This document shows positions 1-11,763 of a stretch of DNA of 64,000 nt, in pieces. This DNA is from Asterias rubens (taxonomy: Eukaryota; Echinodermata; Asteroidea; Forcipulatida; Asteriidae), in the NCBI RefSeq assembly GCF_902459465.1, contig NC_047068.1, positions 11,408,001 through 11,472,000 of the forward strand, written 5' to 3'. The position numbers were made by a program, and so were the translations under genes. A model generated the notes under the pieces. It had not been told where the DNA came from. It ran no database searches and saw nothing but the letters and a program-made list of their open reading frames with translations. Within the stretch, counting starts at the first letter, position 1. The number at the start of each line of letters is the position of its first letter.

Positions 1-810
1 CCCACTTGTTGGTATACTTCCCAATCCAAGACTGTGTTGTAAGAAAAACAATTATTATATAATAATATAATCTAAAAGATTTAAAACAAGGTATTTTGTG
101 GTTTATTGTTTTCATTTGCTATTGAAGGAATAAGCATCTCATTGTAAATTTTAATTTTATGTTTCATTATTGATAAAAAGAAAAACAGTTTTAATGAAGA
201 CAGCAGATTTCTCTGTTGTTGTTTTTTTGTTTGTTTTTCCCTTCTACAATAGTGCTATTCAAAGTGATAGCACTACAAAGTTATGTTGCACTTGTTTTAA
301 AATTACAAAGTTGCATGTCTGTTTAACATGACTGTTTAATACCTATCATTTAAAACACGCTGTAAATGTTGCTCTTCTGTGGTAACATTTAGTTGTCAGC
401 AATTTAAGTTTTGTTTATATTCGGTACTTTATCATTCCTTGTTGGGGAAAAAAATGCCATATTCACCTCGTACCTATTTTCTTTGAGAATTGTGGTTATT
501 TTCTCTTGTTATTTTCAATTAGTAATAGTGTGAGCTTGATGCATGATTTCATGTTAAGAGCTTTGACATGCTCTAATTGAAACTGTTCTGTAAAAGGATA
601 TTAGTGCGTATTCCATTAGTTACCTTAAGGAGAAATATGCCAAATTGCAAATGTGGTAAAGAACCTCTTTTAAAATATGTAAATATTCAAATATCTGGAA
701 GTTGTTCGTCGACATTTAATTGATAGTTGGGTTCTTACTGATTTTCTTTTACAATTTGTTTGTTTTACTTTTGTGTGTCTGCTAGTTTGTTTGTTGGGGT
801 GTTGGGTTTT

Positions 811-941
811 TTGTTTGTTTGTTTGTTTGTTTGTTTGTGTGTTTGTTTGTTTGTTTGTTTGTTTGTTTGTTTGTTTGTTTGTTTGTTTGTTTGTTTGTTT
901 GTTTGTTTGTTTGTTTGTTTGTTTGTTTGTTTGTTTGTTTG
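811..941. repeat. (GTTT)n microsatellite
   Basis: About 130 bases of nearly pure TTTG/GTTT repeat with one GTGT interruption near 838. Every reading frame through it is open and gives Cys/Leu/Phe/Val or Asn/Lys/Gln/Thr strings, so the open frames here are not genes. Confidence 0.95.
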
Positions 942-2589
942 TTGGGGTGCATCATTTTTGAATTCTTATGCAATTAGTTCCTCCATCATAATGACTTATA
1001 TTGCACAAACCTGTCGGGGCATTTTCGGAGGAAAATATACACAGAGGAATTGACTCTCATAATGATGGAAAGGGTATAGACGTGCATATGAGGTGCATTG
1101 GGGTGTGTTTCTTGTCAATAGTGCAGATGTAGAGCTAACAAAATTGGTAAAACAATTTCTTCAGCTCGGTTCATACTTACTGCGAATGCTTAGTGAGAAA
1201 ATGGAGCATCCACCAAAATTCAATTCGCATTCCGAGGCGGTATGAACCAGGCTTTACCCTTTCTACTGTTATTTCTAAAGGTTGTGAAACTCATGTGGAC
1301 AGATTATGGGCATTACTGAAACATGTGACAATGTTGCTCTATTTTGTTGTATATTATCAGTAAAACTGTGTGCTAAACTGCTGTATAATTACCCTAGGCT
1401 GTGCCCGAAATCATTTCTTTTATACATACTCTTTGGGCTGCAGGATTTGCTGCTCATAGACCGATCCATACGCGCTGCGCTAGCTGCCACGGCTGCCCCG
1501 TCAGTGCTTAGTCGCTGGAAGCAATTTTTGTTGTGTACACGAAGACATGAAAAACGCATTGTCTCATTACTTTTTATGCAAGTTGTCTTACTCATGATTT
1601 ATACACTTTCCCTGACAGAAAAGCATGACAAAATTGTAGAAATAACTTAATAGAAACAAATATAAAAAAAACAGAAACTGGATGCTGAAATTCTGTCGAA
1701 TAACACATACCGAAAAGGTATTTATAAACCCTGCTTGGCAGTTAACGTGTCTATCAAACTTAACTCGCCTATTTTATGCGCCCATTTCAGGATGTGTTTG
1801 GTTGTACATACTTATGGTAAGATTTCTATACATCATTATGTCATGTTGTCATGTCGGGGAAAGTGTCTAAATCAAAGAGGAAGACACTTAGTTTAAAAAG
1901 GTTCTAAAGATGAGGATTTGTCCATATCGTTTACAGCACATTGCGCTGCCAGCGACCCAGCAATGGTGGCGCTGCCATGGCAGTTTTGCGTGCCTCGGAT
2001 CGGTCTATATGAAAATTAATAATTAATAATAATGTCTCTCTCTTGTACATTACGTTGCCAAGTCTTTAGTTAATTTTAAAAAATCACAGATATAAAGTAA
2101 TAAGTGTACATGTTAATCAAACAAAATGCTAAGTTTGCAAACTGAGAAAATGAGCTTGAAAGAAGGCGTTAGAGAGATTCAATTAGTTTTCAATTATTGT
2201 TTATTGTCCAAACAGACTTTATTTCAGCATTTTATTCTGGTTTATTCATTGTCATTATTCCGCAGTTTAATAAACAATATTGACTACCTTTAAACAAAAA
2301 ATGATATTCTTTTAAAACTTTTATTTTTTAAAACAAACCCATCGGTTCATTTTGTTTATTATTCTTACTATTTCATTTCTCGATCCGGTTGCCTTTGTGG
2401 AAACAAATAATAATGTATTTTTTTTTTTTTTTTGAAATAATTTGATTGATTAATAAGCTGATATTTTCAATGGAAATTGTTTAGTAAAGATCATAAGGTC
2501 TGTCACTTTTTCCTATCATGCATCTTATTTGAAAGTGTTCCATTTTTTCCCCCTCTTTCCTTTTTAGGGGTTTGCAATTCTTCCAATTA

Positions 2590-2745
2590 ATGTTACCAAA
2601 CAAAGGCCACATCCGAATTGGCGGCTAGACAATGGCTACGACTGTTGCTTATGGTGTTTCTGATGAAGCTCTATACTACAACACATGATGACTCGGACAT
2701 CTAGCCGTAGCCATAGCCGCAGATGTAGCCGCCAATTCAGACACA
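2590..2745. repeat. Palindromic MITE-like repeat (GGCGGCTA family)
   Basis: The ends are inverted copies: AATTGGCGGCTA on the left and TAGCCGCCAATT on the right. A related copy lies at about 4640-4745 in the kinase gene and shares the segment ACTCGGACATCTAGCCGTAG. Small palindromic non-coding elements of this kind are usually non-autonomous DNA transposons. Confidence 0.6.
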
Positions 2746-3069
2746 GTCTATGACTAAACGGGGAAAAGTAGTCTGGTATCTTTAAATTGTGACAATAGGA
2801 ACTATCACTATCACTGTGTGAGCAGGAAACCCAACAAAGATGGCCGCATGTTTATGATGTTTTGTATAAAGATTGTAGATGCATGAACTGTGACAGACCG
2901 TGTTATTGGCGGCAAATTATTCAGACTTTTGGAAGTTAATGTTTTTTGCACTTTGTGTACCTTTTGTGCTTTTAGCTTAAAATGTTCATTACTTCCTTTT
3001 GGCATGTAATATTGCAAAATAATTAAAAATCTGAAATCATTAAAAAGACTTTCTTGTTGCAATCGATCT

Positions 3070-3075
3070 TTTATT
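3070..3075 (-). promoter_or_regulatory. Candidate poly(A) signal of the TSSK-like gene
   Basis: AATAAA on the minus strand, about 165 bases after the stop codon of the last kinase exon. The position fits a short 3' untranslated region. There is no transcript support. Confidence 0.4.
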
Positions 3076-3240
3076 ATAGTAGTTCTGTATTGACTGCCCG
3101 TGCATTGGCAAATTCTAGTAATACGTGCCGGGTTGCTTTTGGAGTAGGCCTAATAATCCCTGGTTTGGGTGTGATCGCGAAGAGTTTCTTCCGAGAATAT
3201 TTCATTCTAAGATAGTTCAGTTTTGATTACAACAGTTGCT

Positions 3241-3707
3241 TTAAGCAACCATATATATAATTTTCTCACACTTCGACCTGAACATATTGACGGTTTGTTG
3301 CTCAGCCGCACTCAGTGCGTTCGGATCGCTTGTCCGCAGTTGGATGTCCTCGGTGAAGACCGAATTCCGGCGGGTACACTCGGCTGACTTGTGGCGCTTG
3401 GACCCGGCTGCTTTGGCCACTTTGGACCCCATGTAAAAATGCATGTCGTGGAGCTCCTTGTCTATCTTGTTCTGATTGAGACTGATGGCAGATGCCATGA
3501 GATCGTGATTGGACATCATGATTTGGGAACCACTCGCTCGGAGGGTGCCTTGGAAATTAGCCAGCGAGCCGCGCTTGAGGCTGCCACGACGCGCTGCTGA
3601 TGTGAGCATTGAGAGACTGTCTTTACGGTCGGGCATGAGGCTGGCACGGCGGGCGTTACGACCAGCGGAGTGCTGCTGGGCTGCTGAAACTGGTTGTGAC
3701 ATCATAC
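3241..3707 (-). CDS. TSSK-like exon 9: basic C-terminal tail
   Basis: This exon carries 154 residues from MMSQPV to the stop. It is not part of the catalytic fold. It contains RRASL, RRGSL, KRGSL and RRNSV, four sites of the basophilic-kinase type (R-R-x-S), so the tail may be a phosphorylation target; that is inference. GC content is well above the flanking DNA, which supports coding. Both nearby acceptors (before 3707, and the upstream CCCCCAG) give phase 1, while exon 8 ends in phase 2. The other frame stops after about 17 codons. Confidence 0.7.
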
Positions 3708-6700
3708 CTGCAAATATTGGTACTGGGGGATGAAACAGAAAGTTCTGATTATAGTCACAATGATGGAGCTATGGCCCTTTTCGAAACTAGGGGATGAGCT
3801 TGGGCTTTGACTTAACGCTCCTGCCACCAAATATAAACCTTACAAGGAAGACGCATGTGTTCTTTCTAAACCATGGTTTCGAAAGGGGCCTATGTTGCGT
3901 GTAAGCAGTGTTCAGGTCGTATCATGCCCAATGGAGCCACTGCTAGCCAAGAATGGCAAGCTCATAAAATAGACAAAATTACAGAATTGAGATCTTGTGC
4001 ATTATATCGGTTGCACTGTTGTTTTCACGACGGTTGGGTTGGCTCAAACTTATACTATTTTCTCGCCCCTCCGCCTCTATATATAGGACCCCGGTTCGAA
4101 TCCCTCCTGGGGGTACTAATATGAGTATTGGGTTTTCCTAATTTTGGGTCCTCTCACATCTAAAAGTATTCTGCTCGTTTCCTAGCTACCATAATTTGTT
4201 GGCGATTGTTAGACGTGTAATGTAAATATGTAAATAAATAATGCCTATAAATGTCAAAATCTGGTCTTATGTGAGCTGGTTGGATTTTAAGTTTGCAGTT
4301 TGCACACATTTTATTTGGACAATAACACTACTCGATTGCTTTTGTTTAAACGTTTATTTTTGTGGGCGTATAGTTTAAAGTATAAGACCATCTATTACCA
4401 AGATGGACTTACAGTTTTGATGACTGAGCTGAATGCTGATCCTTCGACCAGCCGGTCCCGTCAAACCAACATCGTTTGCCTTAAGATGAGTCCCTGGTTT
4501 GAGTCCAACATGTTTATGGATATCGGTCGCACTCTCGCCAAAACTTGGGATCAAGAAACCAATACATGCTTATGAGGTAAATGTTACGACGGTTTATTCC
4601 TTGTTTATTCAAATGGACAAGCTGTAAACTGGACTGGCGTCTACAGCTAAGGCTACAGCTGTTGCTAAGGGCGCCCTATACCTCAACGCATGAATGACTC
4701 GGACATCTAGCCGTAGCCCAAGCTGTAGCCGCCAATTCGGACACGGCTTTTAAGCCGACTGTCAATAAAGTGTGTCAGGTTTTTTTTATAGCTGGCTTGG
4801 GGCGGGGCTGGGGCGACGTCGCTTGTCCTTATGACCTCTTGCTCAGTCCTTGGTCGAGCCTCAACAAAGACTATAAAGTAGGACAACTTTCCTCCTGATT
4901 TAATAATAAACCGCAGTGTAAAGAAAGTTATGAATGTCTTAAAGTGGAACTTACGCTCGTCGGACAGCAATTGCACGGAGTACGTCGGTGACAGTATGAG
5001 GGCGCTGTTTTTCGTTCACTATCTCTCTTTGGCTTTCTGAGAATCCATGTTCCATACTCATGTCGAGAGAGGCGCGTCGAGGCCTGCCGCCAGGGGTTGG
5101 TTCTAGAACAGAACAGAAATTAGTTATTTGAGGTTTACCACCAACTGAATGTTAGGATTGTTGTGCTGCCAGGGTCACATGTATAGAAATAACGAGCAGG
5201 AGTTACATACATCATAAGGAATTTAGGACAACAGGCTAAATGGTGATGGGCTGGATACACGACCCGAAGTGCAGCAGACCACAGAAAGGACAGTAAAACA
5301 AATGGATTGGAACCCAGGGACAGGGAAAAGGAGAAGAAGCATACAAAGCTAAGAAGATGGAGAGATGACATGAGATCTTATACAGGAACAGTATGGACAA
5401 GAACAGCAAGGAATAGAGATGAATGGGATGGCTACCAAGGACATGGAAAAGTAAAAGAGGCAGACAAAGCTAAGAAGATGGAGAGATGACATGAGATCTT
5501 ATACAGGAACAGTATGGACAAGAACAGCAAGGAATAGAGATGAATGGAATGGCAACCGGGACTATGAAAATGAGAAGAGGCGGCGAGGAAGAAGATGGAG
5601 GGATGACATAAGATCTTATGAAGGAACAGTATGGACAAGAACAGCAAGGAATAGAAATGAATGGAATGGCAACCAAGGACAGGGAAAAGGAGAAGAAGAT
5701 GGAGGGATGACATAAGATCTTATACAGGAACAGTATGGACAAGAACAGCTAAGAATAGAGATGAATAGAATGGCAACAAGGACAGGGAAAAGGAGAAGAC
5801 ACTATAGAGTCCCGAAAAGTCTTCTTAGAGGGTATATTATTTACCCATAGATTCGAAAGAGGACTGGGGAGTCTTGTAGTCAGCTGTCGACATATCGATG
5901 GGTTTATTCAACCAGTTCATTCGCTTCAGTTTATTGATGCTTGCTCTGGACAGAGGATCAGCAGTCAACATGCAACGTACGAAATGTCGGCAATCTGAAA
6001 AGAAGAAAAATTAAGATCCATCACGACGTAAACCTAAAGCAAATTTGTTGCCTTTTTTAGCAATGTTTTTGAGCTAGAAATAAACCATAAAAGTACCTAG
6101 TCTTATCTCGAGTAAGGACAAGTTACTCTTCCTAACTTCGCTGTAAGTTTGTAATATCTCCTATTTATAGGACTAGTCCTGTTATTTGTGAAATTGGCCC
6201 CAGATCTCTTTAAAATACATCTCGAATTCTACCTGTTTGCTTAATCTTTTTTTTATTATCAATTGATAAGTTTATTTGTAGCAGTTGTATTTTCGTATTA
6301 TTCATTGTTTGTAAAGTGCATTAATAAAGAGTTTTGTAAGACCTGAACTGCGCTCTTTAACAGTTATTTTCAAGATTTATATTTTAATGATAACATTGGA
6401 ACAAACCAAGGAAAATATTTAATATTACTGATAGAAACAAAATCTTGAATCTGGTCGTCTTGTACTGATGTATTTTGTTGCTCCAATTTCGTGAAAGTGT
6501 TCTCAATTATTGGTGTTTTGTTCGCTAGTTATGAGCCAATTCGAATTACACTTGATTTTGCCCGTGTTTCATTTCGTTATCGACAGAAGTCACAGTGTCA
6601 TCAAACTCTCTGATTAAACATGTTTTTTGAATACTTAGATCGTTACTGAATAATATAGCTTACCTCTGGAAACTTTCTTGTGGAAGAGTAACTTTTCGTG

Positions 6701-9700
6701 TGGGTTGTTTATGTTTTCCATGAGGATGTCCAGCGTTTCATCGTGGTATGGTAGCCGGCCACACAACATAGCATACAACACAACACCTGGAAAGAAAAAC
6801 AGTCAGGGGTAATTTAGTACTGGGTCCAATTCCATAGAGCTACCGAGGCAGAGAGCCATGACAGATTGAAATTTGCTTCAATCATAGCGAATATTAAGTT
6901 TGGTTTTATCCATAATGTACACTGATGTGTGTTACAACCTGTATTGGTGCTTCCCCGGGAGGGATTCGAACCCACGACCTTTGCTTGATTCTAGAGCAAG
7001 GTCTTACCAACTAGACCACCGAGATTGCCTGGTAGCTAGAGCCAGGTCATGGGTTCGAATCCCATTTAGCAACATTATGTTGGTGAATTCTTTTTCACTG
7101 AGAATTATGCTTACCAAATTTCTGCATGAAAACTACAAGGTTTCTACTACTACGTTTTCTACAAGGTACGTGTTATACAATCCATGTGACCCGGGTGGTA
7201 TCTTACATTATGGTATCTTATTCTAGTGAGCATAATTATTTCAATGTCCTTTTTTTAATCGCTATTTTTGTGTCGGCAGCTATATGAGAATTCTTTGCGT
7301 ACCCATACTCCATACATCAGCTTTCTTGCCATCGTAGGGTTCCCCGGCTAGAATCTCGGGCGCAGTGTAGGCGTACGATCCGCAGTACTCCTTCAGTTTC
7401 TGCCCACTCTCACACATCGCAGCAAAACCAAAATCTGTATGGATGAACAAATTACTTATTTCAAAGGCACTGGAGACGATTGGTAATAACTCAAAATGAT
7501 TGTTAGCATAAACACGTACTTGGTAATTGGTAACGAACAATGGCGAGCTGTTAAGATAGTTTAAACATTGTGAGAAACGGCTACCTCTGGAGTAACGTAG
7601 TATTTGAGAAAGAAGTAATTTTGCTCCCTCAAATAATAAAAGAACTCCATCTGAAGCGTTCAATATGCATTTAAAAGCACGAAAAGTTGTGCAACAAAGT
7701 TATTTTTTCTTTCATTATTCCCTTGCAATTTCGATGACCAATTGATGAGCTCAATTTTTCACAGGTTTGTAATTTTATGCATATGTTGGGATACACCAAG
7801 TGAGGATACTGGTCTTGACACTTTACCAAAGGTGTCAATCAGCCGATTTCACGAAACGCTAGGATTAATCCTATCTCGAGTTAGGAGGACGAGTAACCTG
7901 TCCTATCTTAGGATGGGTTCAATGCGCCCTACGTCTTTGGCTGCGGAACTGAACTCGTCCTAAGACCTAATACAAGGTTAAGTTAGAATGAGTTTAGTGA
8001 AATCAACGGCAGTGCCTTTAAAATAAATGGTACTCGAAATTAAAAAAGATTACCTCCGAGTTTGATGTTATACTGATCGTCCAGCATGATGTTATCACAT
8101 TTGATATCTCGATGTACAACGTCTACTGCGTGTAAGTAACTGACTGCATCCAGAAGCTGGTGAAACAACATCCGTGCCTCTTCCTCGCAAAGATGACCTG
8201 CGTACAAATGTCAGCAATCATGTTCATATGATACTTCTGCAGCATAAAACACTACAAAAGTGTTATTAAGAAACAGCATCAGAGACTCTTCTATGCAAAG
8301 GTGACATGCGTGCACATGTCAGAATGCATGTTCATAATTATACCTATGCCACAAAACACTACAAAAGCACAAAACACTAGAAAGGTCTGCATCATTAGTG
8401 TGATTAAGAAACCACAAACCACCAAAAAAGTCGACATTATTGTTGTGATTAAGAAACAGCATCAGAGACTCCTCGCAAAGGTGACCTGCGTTCAAATGTC
8501 AGCAAGCATGTTCATGATACTTCTACACCACAAAACACCACAAAAGTCGGCTTCAATAGTGTGATTAAAAAACGGCATTAGAGACTCCTCTTCTTAGAGG
8601 TGACCTGTGTACATAATGTCAGCAATAAGGTTCATAAGATACACAAAAGTTTGCACCATTGATTATAGCCTTGATCGAGGCTTTAGAGGGTTCTTAACAT
8701 ATTTTGATATTGCATTGTTTTTTATTTTTATTTTATTTACACTGTGATACACGTCCGAGCTATACCTTCCCAACCGAGCTGTGTGCAGTATCAGTGTGCA
8801 CGTACCAGGTAAGCTGTAAGCGAAAAATCGGCTAGCAGCTCTATGAAAGTGCTGACTGAGAGCTACTCAAGCAGAGAATATTGCTCAACAATTTTCTGCT
8901 AAGCAGAAATGGGCAGGATACCAGTCACAAATTGTACACGTGACATGGTGGTAGTGTGGCTGGTCACCTCATTCTTGTCAGCATACTTTTGTTGCGCTTA
9001 GCTACTTTTTCTGCTTATACGCAGCTCTATGAATTTGGGCCCCATGTTCTAACCTCGTCTGTTGATGTAGCCCGTCAGGTCTCCACGTGGCATAAACTCC
9101 ATCAGGATAAAGGTATAGTGGTCAGTTACCAACACTGACTCCATATCAATCTAGAAAGGTCAACAATAACGTCATTTGGTCAAAATCTAGGCAGTTTGTA
9201 AGTAAAGTGTTCCTAACAAAGCTTGATCAAATATACATTCCATTTCTTGAACACTCAACAAGTGCCCAATTTCATAGAGCGGCTAAGCACAAAAAGATGA
9301 TTGGCATGAAATTTCTTCATGATAAAAACAACATACCAACCAAATTTTCACTTGTTGCGTATTGCTTGTTACTGGTATTCAGCTGTTGTTTGCTTATAAT
9401 CACAAACATCGCGTGGAAATTTGGTTGATAATCCTGCTTTTATCAAGGCAAAATTTTCATGCTAAGGAAATGTTTGTGCTTAGAAGCTCCATGAAATTGG
9501 GCCCAGATAACCCTGCTGGCAGCCTTAGTTTTTCTTAGTTAGACTATATCGTATTAGACTAGACAGTACATACAAAAAGTAGCAACGGGTTGAATAACAC
9601 GATCACATGATATCACTGTCCACAATCTTGCGTAGAAGGTAAAGCAGTTTGTAAGCTTTTAAATCTGTTTTGTATTTCTAATTCCAATGAAAGTTACTGT

Positions 9701-10974
9701 CAAATGAGGTTCCAAGGTACTTACTAAGTATAGCGATCCCAACATTGTGAAATATCAACGTTATAACAATTGGGTCCCATGTTGGACTCCCTGTAATGCG
9801 ACCCGTTGGTTTGCAACGGAAAAGTTCAGGGGCCGATTTCACCAAAATTTCACAGATCGTATAGTTGCTACAGTAAAGTGTGATGTCACAATACAAATCA
9901 CTGTGGCAATACTGACAAATGTCTTGCGATGATTTGTATTGTTTGTGAAATCTGCCCCAGCCTCGAATAATGACTAACTAATTTGATGTTTTTCCATTTT
10001 CCCGCCTAAAATGAAACTTACGAGTCGTTCGTGGGCCAACTGCTGCATGATCGTCACTTCTCTCGGCAAGAAAGTATCCACTACCTCCCGAGGTGCTCGC
10101 AGTTTGGAGATTTTTTTAAACGCGAAAAGTTTGTTGAGTTTCCGGGAGTATACTTTCTTCACCTGTTATCCATTTTAAAGGAACATTATACTTGAATTAG
10201 TGAGAAAATAACTCTTCTACTTTAAGATCACAGATTTACATAAAACTTACACGGTCTCAGGATGGTGGTAGTACAAAACATCCCTTGAAATATTTCTGGC
10301 TGAAATGTCATATTTGATGAGAAATAATTAAAACCAGTTAACCATTTTACAGTTTATCGCTCAGTAAGCGTTTTATTCATTTAAATTTTCTTCCAATCGA
10401 TATCATGCAAAATGTGTAATCTGTTTTTATGACCGATGGATTTCAAACTTTTACAGGTTTTGTCAGTTTATGATGATGGATTAGGTGCTTACATTGCCAG
10501 CAACTGTTTAGTTAGCAAAACCAACGTTGTATGAGTGGTCCTTTAAAGACCACGGACACTATTGGTAATTGTAAAAGACCAGTCTTCTCACTTCGTGTAT
10601 CTCAAGATATGCATAAAATAACAAACCTGTGAAAACTTGAGCTCAATTGGTCGTCGAAGTTGCGAGATAATATTATGAAAGAAAAGAAAAAAAACCTTGT
10701 CACACGAAGTTGTGTGCTTTCAGATGGTTGATTTCGAGACCTCAAATTCTAAATCTGAGGTCTCGAAATCAAATTCGTGGAAAATTACTGTCTTTAAATT
10801 AAATTGTAGTCGACGTACCTGTGAGTAAGGCCCCTCTCCAATGAGTCCTTTATCCACAAGATCCAGACGGAGAGAATCCCAAACGGATTTTCCTTTCTCT
10901 GGCATCCAGACACCATTTCCTTTCCTCTTCAGATGAAGAGACTCATCAGTGTAGAAGATACGGTCGTTCCCCAT
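3241..10974 (-). CDS. tssk-like: TSSK-like serine/threonine protein kinase, nine exons
   Basis: Exons in transcript order: 10974-10819, 10162-10022, 9150-9054, 8197-8054, 7434-7303, 6786-6664, 5994-5845, 5102-4955, 3707-3241; about 518 codons. The kinase domain is complete: glycine loop IGEGPYSQV (45-53), FKK with Lys68, helix-C Glu in FLPRE (87), HRDIKCDN (160-167), DFG (180-182), CGSYAYTAPE (197-206), ADVWSMG. HRDIK marks a Ser/Thr kinase. FLPRE, ISKLRAPRE and CGSxAYxAPE point to the testis-specific kinase family, which acts in sperm formation. Start chosen at the first ATG (MGNDR). A basic tail follows, with repeated RRxS/KRGS sites. Oddities: mammalian TSSKs are mostly single-exon, and the last junction does not keep phase (exon 8 ends phase 2, exon 9 opens in phase 1), so an indel or a missed small exon is likely. 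Confidence 0.85.
4640..4745. repeat. Second copy of the GGCGGCTA palindromic repeat
   Basis: Shares ACTCGGACATCTAGCCGTAG and GTAGCCGCCAATTCGGACAC with the element near 2590-2745. It lies in the last intron of the TSSK-like gene. Confidence 0.55.
5300..5805 (+). repeat. Tandem repeat of a non-LTR retrotransposon coding tail
   Basis: At least four diverged units of about 105-121 bases, each with GAACAGTATGGACAAGAACA. Translated on the plus strand, each unit gives RRWRDDxRSYxGTVWTRTAR followed by NRxEW. That is the layout of the extreme C-terminus of RTE-type non-LTR elements (R-W-x-D-D-I ... G-x-x-W-x-R-x-A-x-D/N-R-x-x-W). It sits in intron 7 of the TSSK-like gene, opposite strand. Long open frames on either strand here come from the repeat. 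Confidence 0.7.
6940..7080 (-). mobile_element. tRNA-like SINE fragment
   Basis: The minus strand reads a TGGTCTAGTTGGTAAGACC box-A-like segment, then GGTTCGAATCCC as box B. A second GGTTCGAATCCC stands on the plus strand at about 7051-7062. It does not fold as a clean tRNA gene, so a tRNA-derived SINE is the better reading. Confidence 0.5.
7463..7838. repeat. MITE family 1 copy (TSSK intron 4)
   Basis: Starts AAAGGCACTGGAGACGATTGG and ends with CCAAAGGTGTC. It contains the family core GTGAGAAACGGCTACCTCTG. The central palindrome is partly lost. Confidence 0.75.
8800..9048. repeat. MITE family 2 copy next to TSSK exon 3
   Basis: Ends GCAGCTCTATGAATTTGGGC and runs to within a few bases of the exon 3 donor (GTTAGA, below 9054). 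Family 2 is a palindrome whose two ends read CCCAATTTCATAGAGCTGC. Confidence 0.55.
9259..9505. repeat. MITE family 2 copy
   Basis: Left end TGCCCAATTTCATAGAGCGG, right end CTCCATGAAATTGGGCCC, inverted to each other across about 245 bases. Intronic in the TSSK-like gene. Confidence 0.75.
9828..9962. repeat. Short palindromic repeat
   Basis: GGGGCCGATTTCACCAAAAT on the left and TTGTGAAATCTGCCCCAGCC on the right form inverted ends around a core with two near-inverted GATTTGTATTG segments. A related core (ACAATACAAATCACTGTGG) occurs near 31740. Confidence 0.6.
10176..10546. repeat. MITE family 3 copy (TSSK intron 1)
   Basis: Begins AAAGGAACATTATACTTG and carries the family core ATCCCTTGAAATATTTCTG. 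The same element is seen at 33710-34064 and, in the opposite orientation, 62142-62504. It lies directly beside a family 1 copy. Confidence 0.7.
10546..10800. repeat. MITE family 1 copy, 3' truncated
   Basis: Starts AGACCACGGACACTATTGG and includes the central palindrome GAGGTCTCGAAATC. It breaks off about 20 bases before the exon 1 donor of the TSSK-like gene. Confidence 0.7.
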
Positions 10975-11180
10975 TTTGATTGCCAAAGTAAAAGTAACTT
11001 AACAAATCCAAAGGAATTTTGTTTTTTTATTCAGTTTGAAACACTGAACTTGTTTTTATGTTGTGGAAAACTATCAAGTTCACTTGGTTGTTGAATAAAT
11101 TACCCACCCCCCTATAAGTGTAGACCAACTTCCGCCCAGATAATGTTTCCTCCCTCGACTTCTTGCTCAAGTTTGTTATC

Positions 11181-11193
11181 GTTGTCATGCAAC
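11181..11193. promoter_or_regulatory. Candidate X-box (RFX site)
   Basis: GTTGTCATGCAAC is a near-palindrome matching the RFX X-box pattern (GTNRCC spacer RGYAAC) with one mismatch. It lies about 205 bases upstream of the TSSK-like ATG. RFX factors drive ciliary and sperm genes in animals. A short motif like this occurs by chance, so support is weak. Confidence 0.25.
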
Positions 11194-11763
11194 TAAAGAA
11201 TGTATGTTAAATTGTAAGCGTTGACGATGGCGCAGCGTTTCATAACGCGCAATAAACGCGCAGCTTGGCAACGACTCCTTAGCGAAGTACAGTAACGTCA
11301 CGTCTGCGACATTTTGTGACGCAATAATCGGGTCGTGCCCGTTTTTCCTCCAAGTCTCGTGCGTCTTCGGACGTAAATTGTTTGAACGCGTGTAGGAGAC
11401 ACAAAATCCCAAATTTTAATGGGTCTGACAGTTGCAATACGCATGAGACTTACACAGTCTATGAAGCCAGACATTCACTTCCCAAACCGACTCGTTGCTT
11501 AACGGCCAATATTTTGTGCTTACTGTGCTATTTCCATTTCATAGCAAGTACACGACAAGGCATGCTAAATTGACGTCACAATGCAAATCCATGGTAAACG
11601 CGCAATATGGCCGTCCAATTTTTCTCTACGCTTGCACCTTGGCACATTTTTCTGCTACAGGAATGCACGAACGTTTGCTTACCGTTAAGCAGATCTATGA
11701 AATTGGGTGGGACTCGATCCCCTCTTCCAAACCAAATAGGACCAACTTGAAATTAACAACTAG

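Larger units (their letters stand above)
1..3240. other. Intergenic, no gene seen
   Basis: AT-rich DNA with no open frame that reads like protein. It holds a GTTT microsatellite (about 811-941) and a short palindromic repeat (about 2590-2745). The open frames at 760-1053 are products of the microsatellite. The last 170 bases are likely 3' untranslated region of the minus-strand kinase. Confidence 0.6.

Noticed and set aside
760-1053. Open frames with Cys-Leu-Phe-Val repeats
   Set aside because: Pure translation of the GTTT microsatellite; no domain, no splice context.
4300-4575. Possible exon on either strand (about 4417-4572) with plausible acceptor and donor
   Set aside because: Open on both strands with splice-like borders (minus strand phase 1/1), but it cannot fix the TSSK phase problem, and no recognisable domain. 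Left uncalled.
6940-7080. tRNA gene
   Set aside because: Box B present, but the arms do not pair into a cloverleaf and the element recurs as a dispersed family; better read as SINE.
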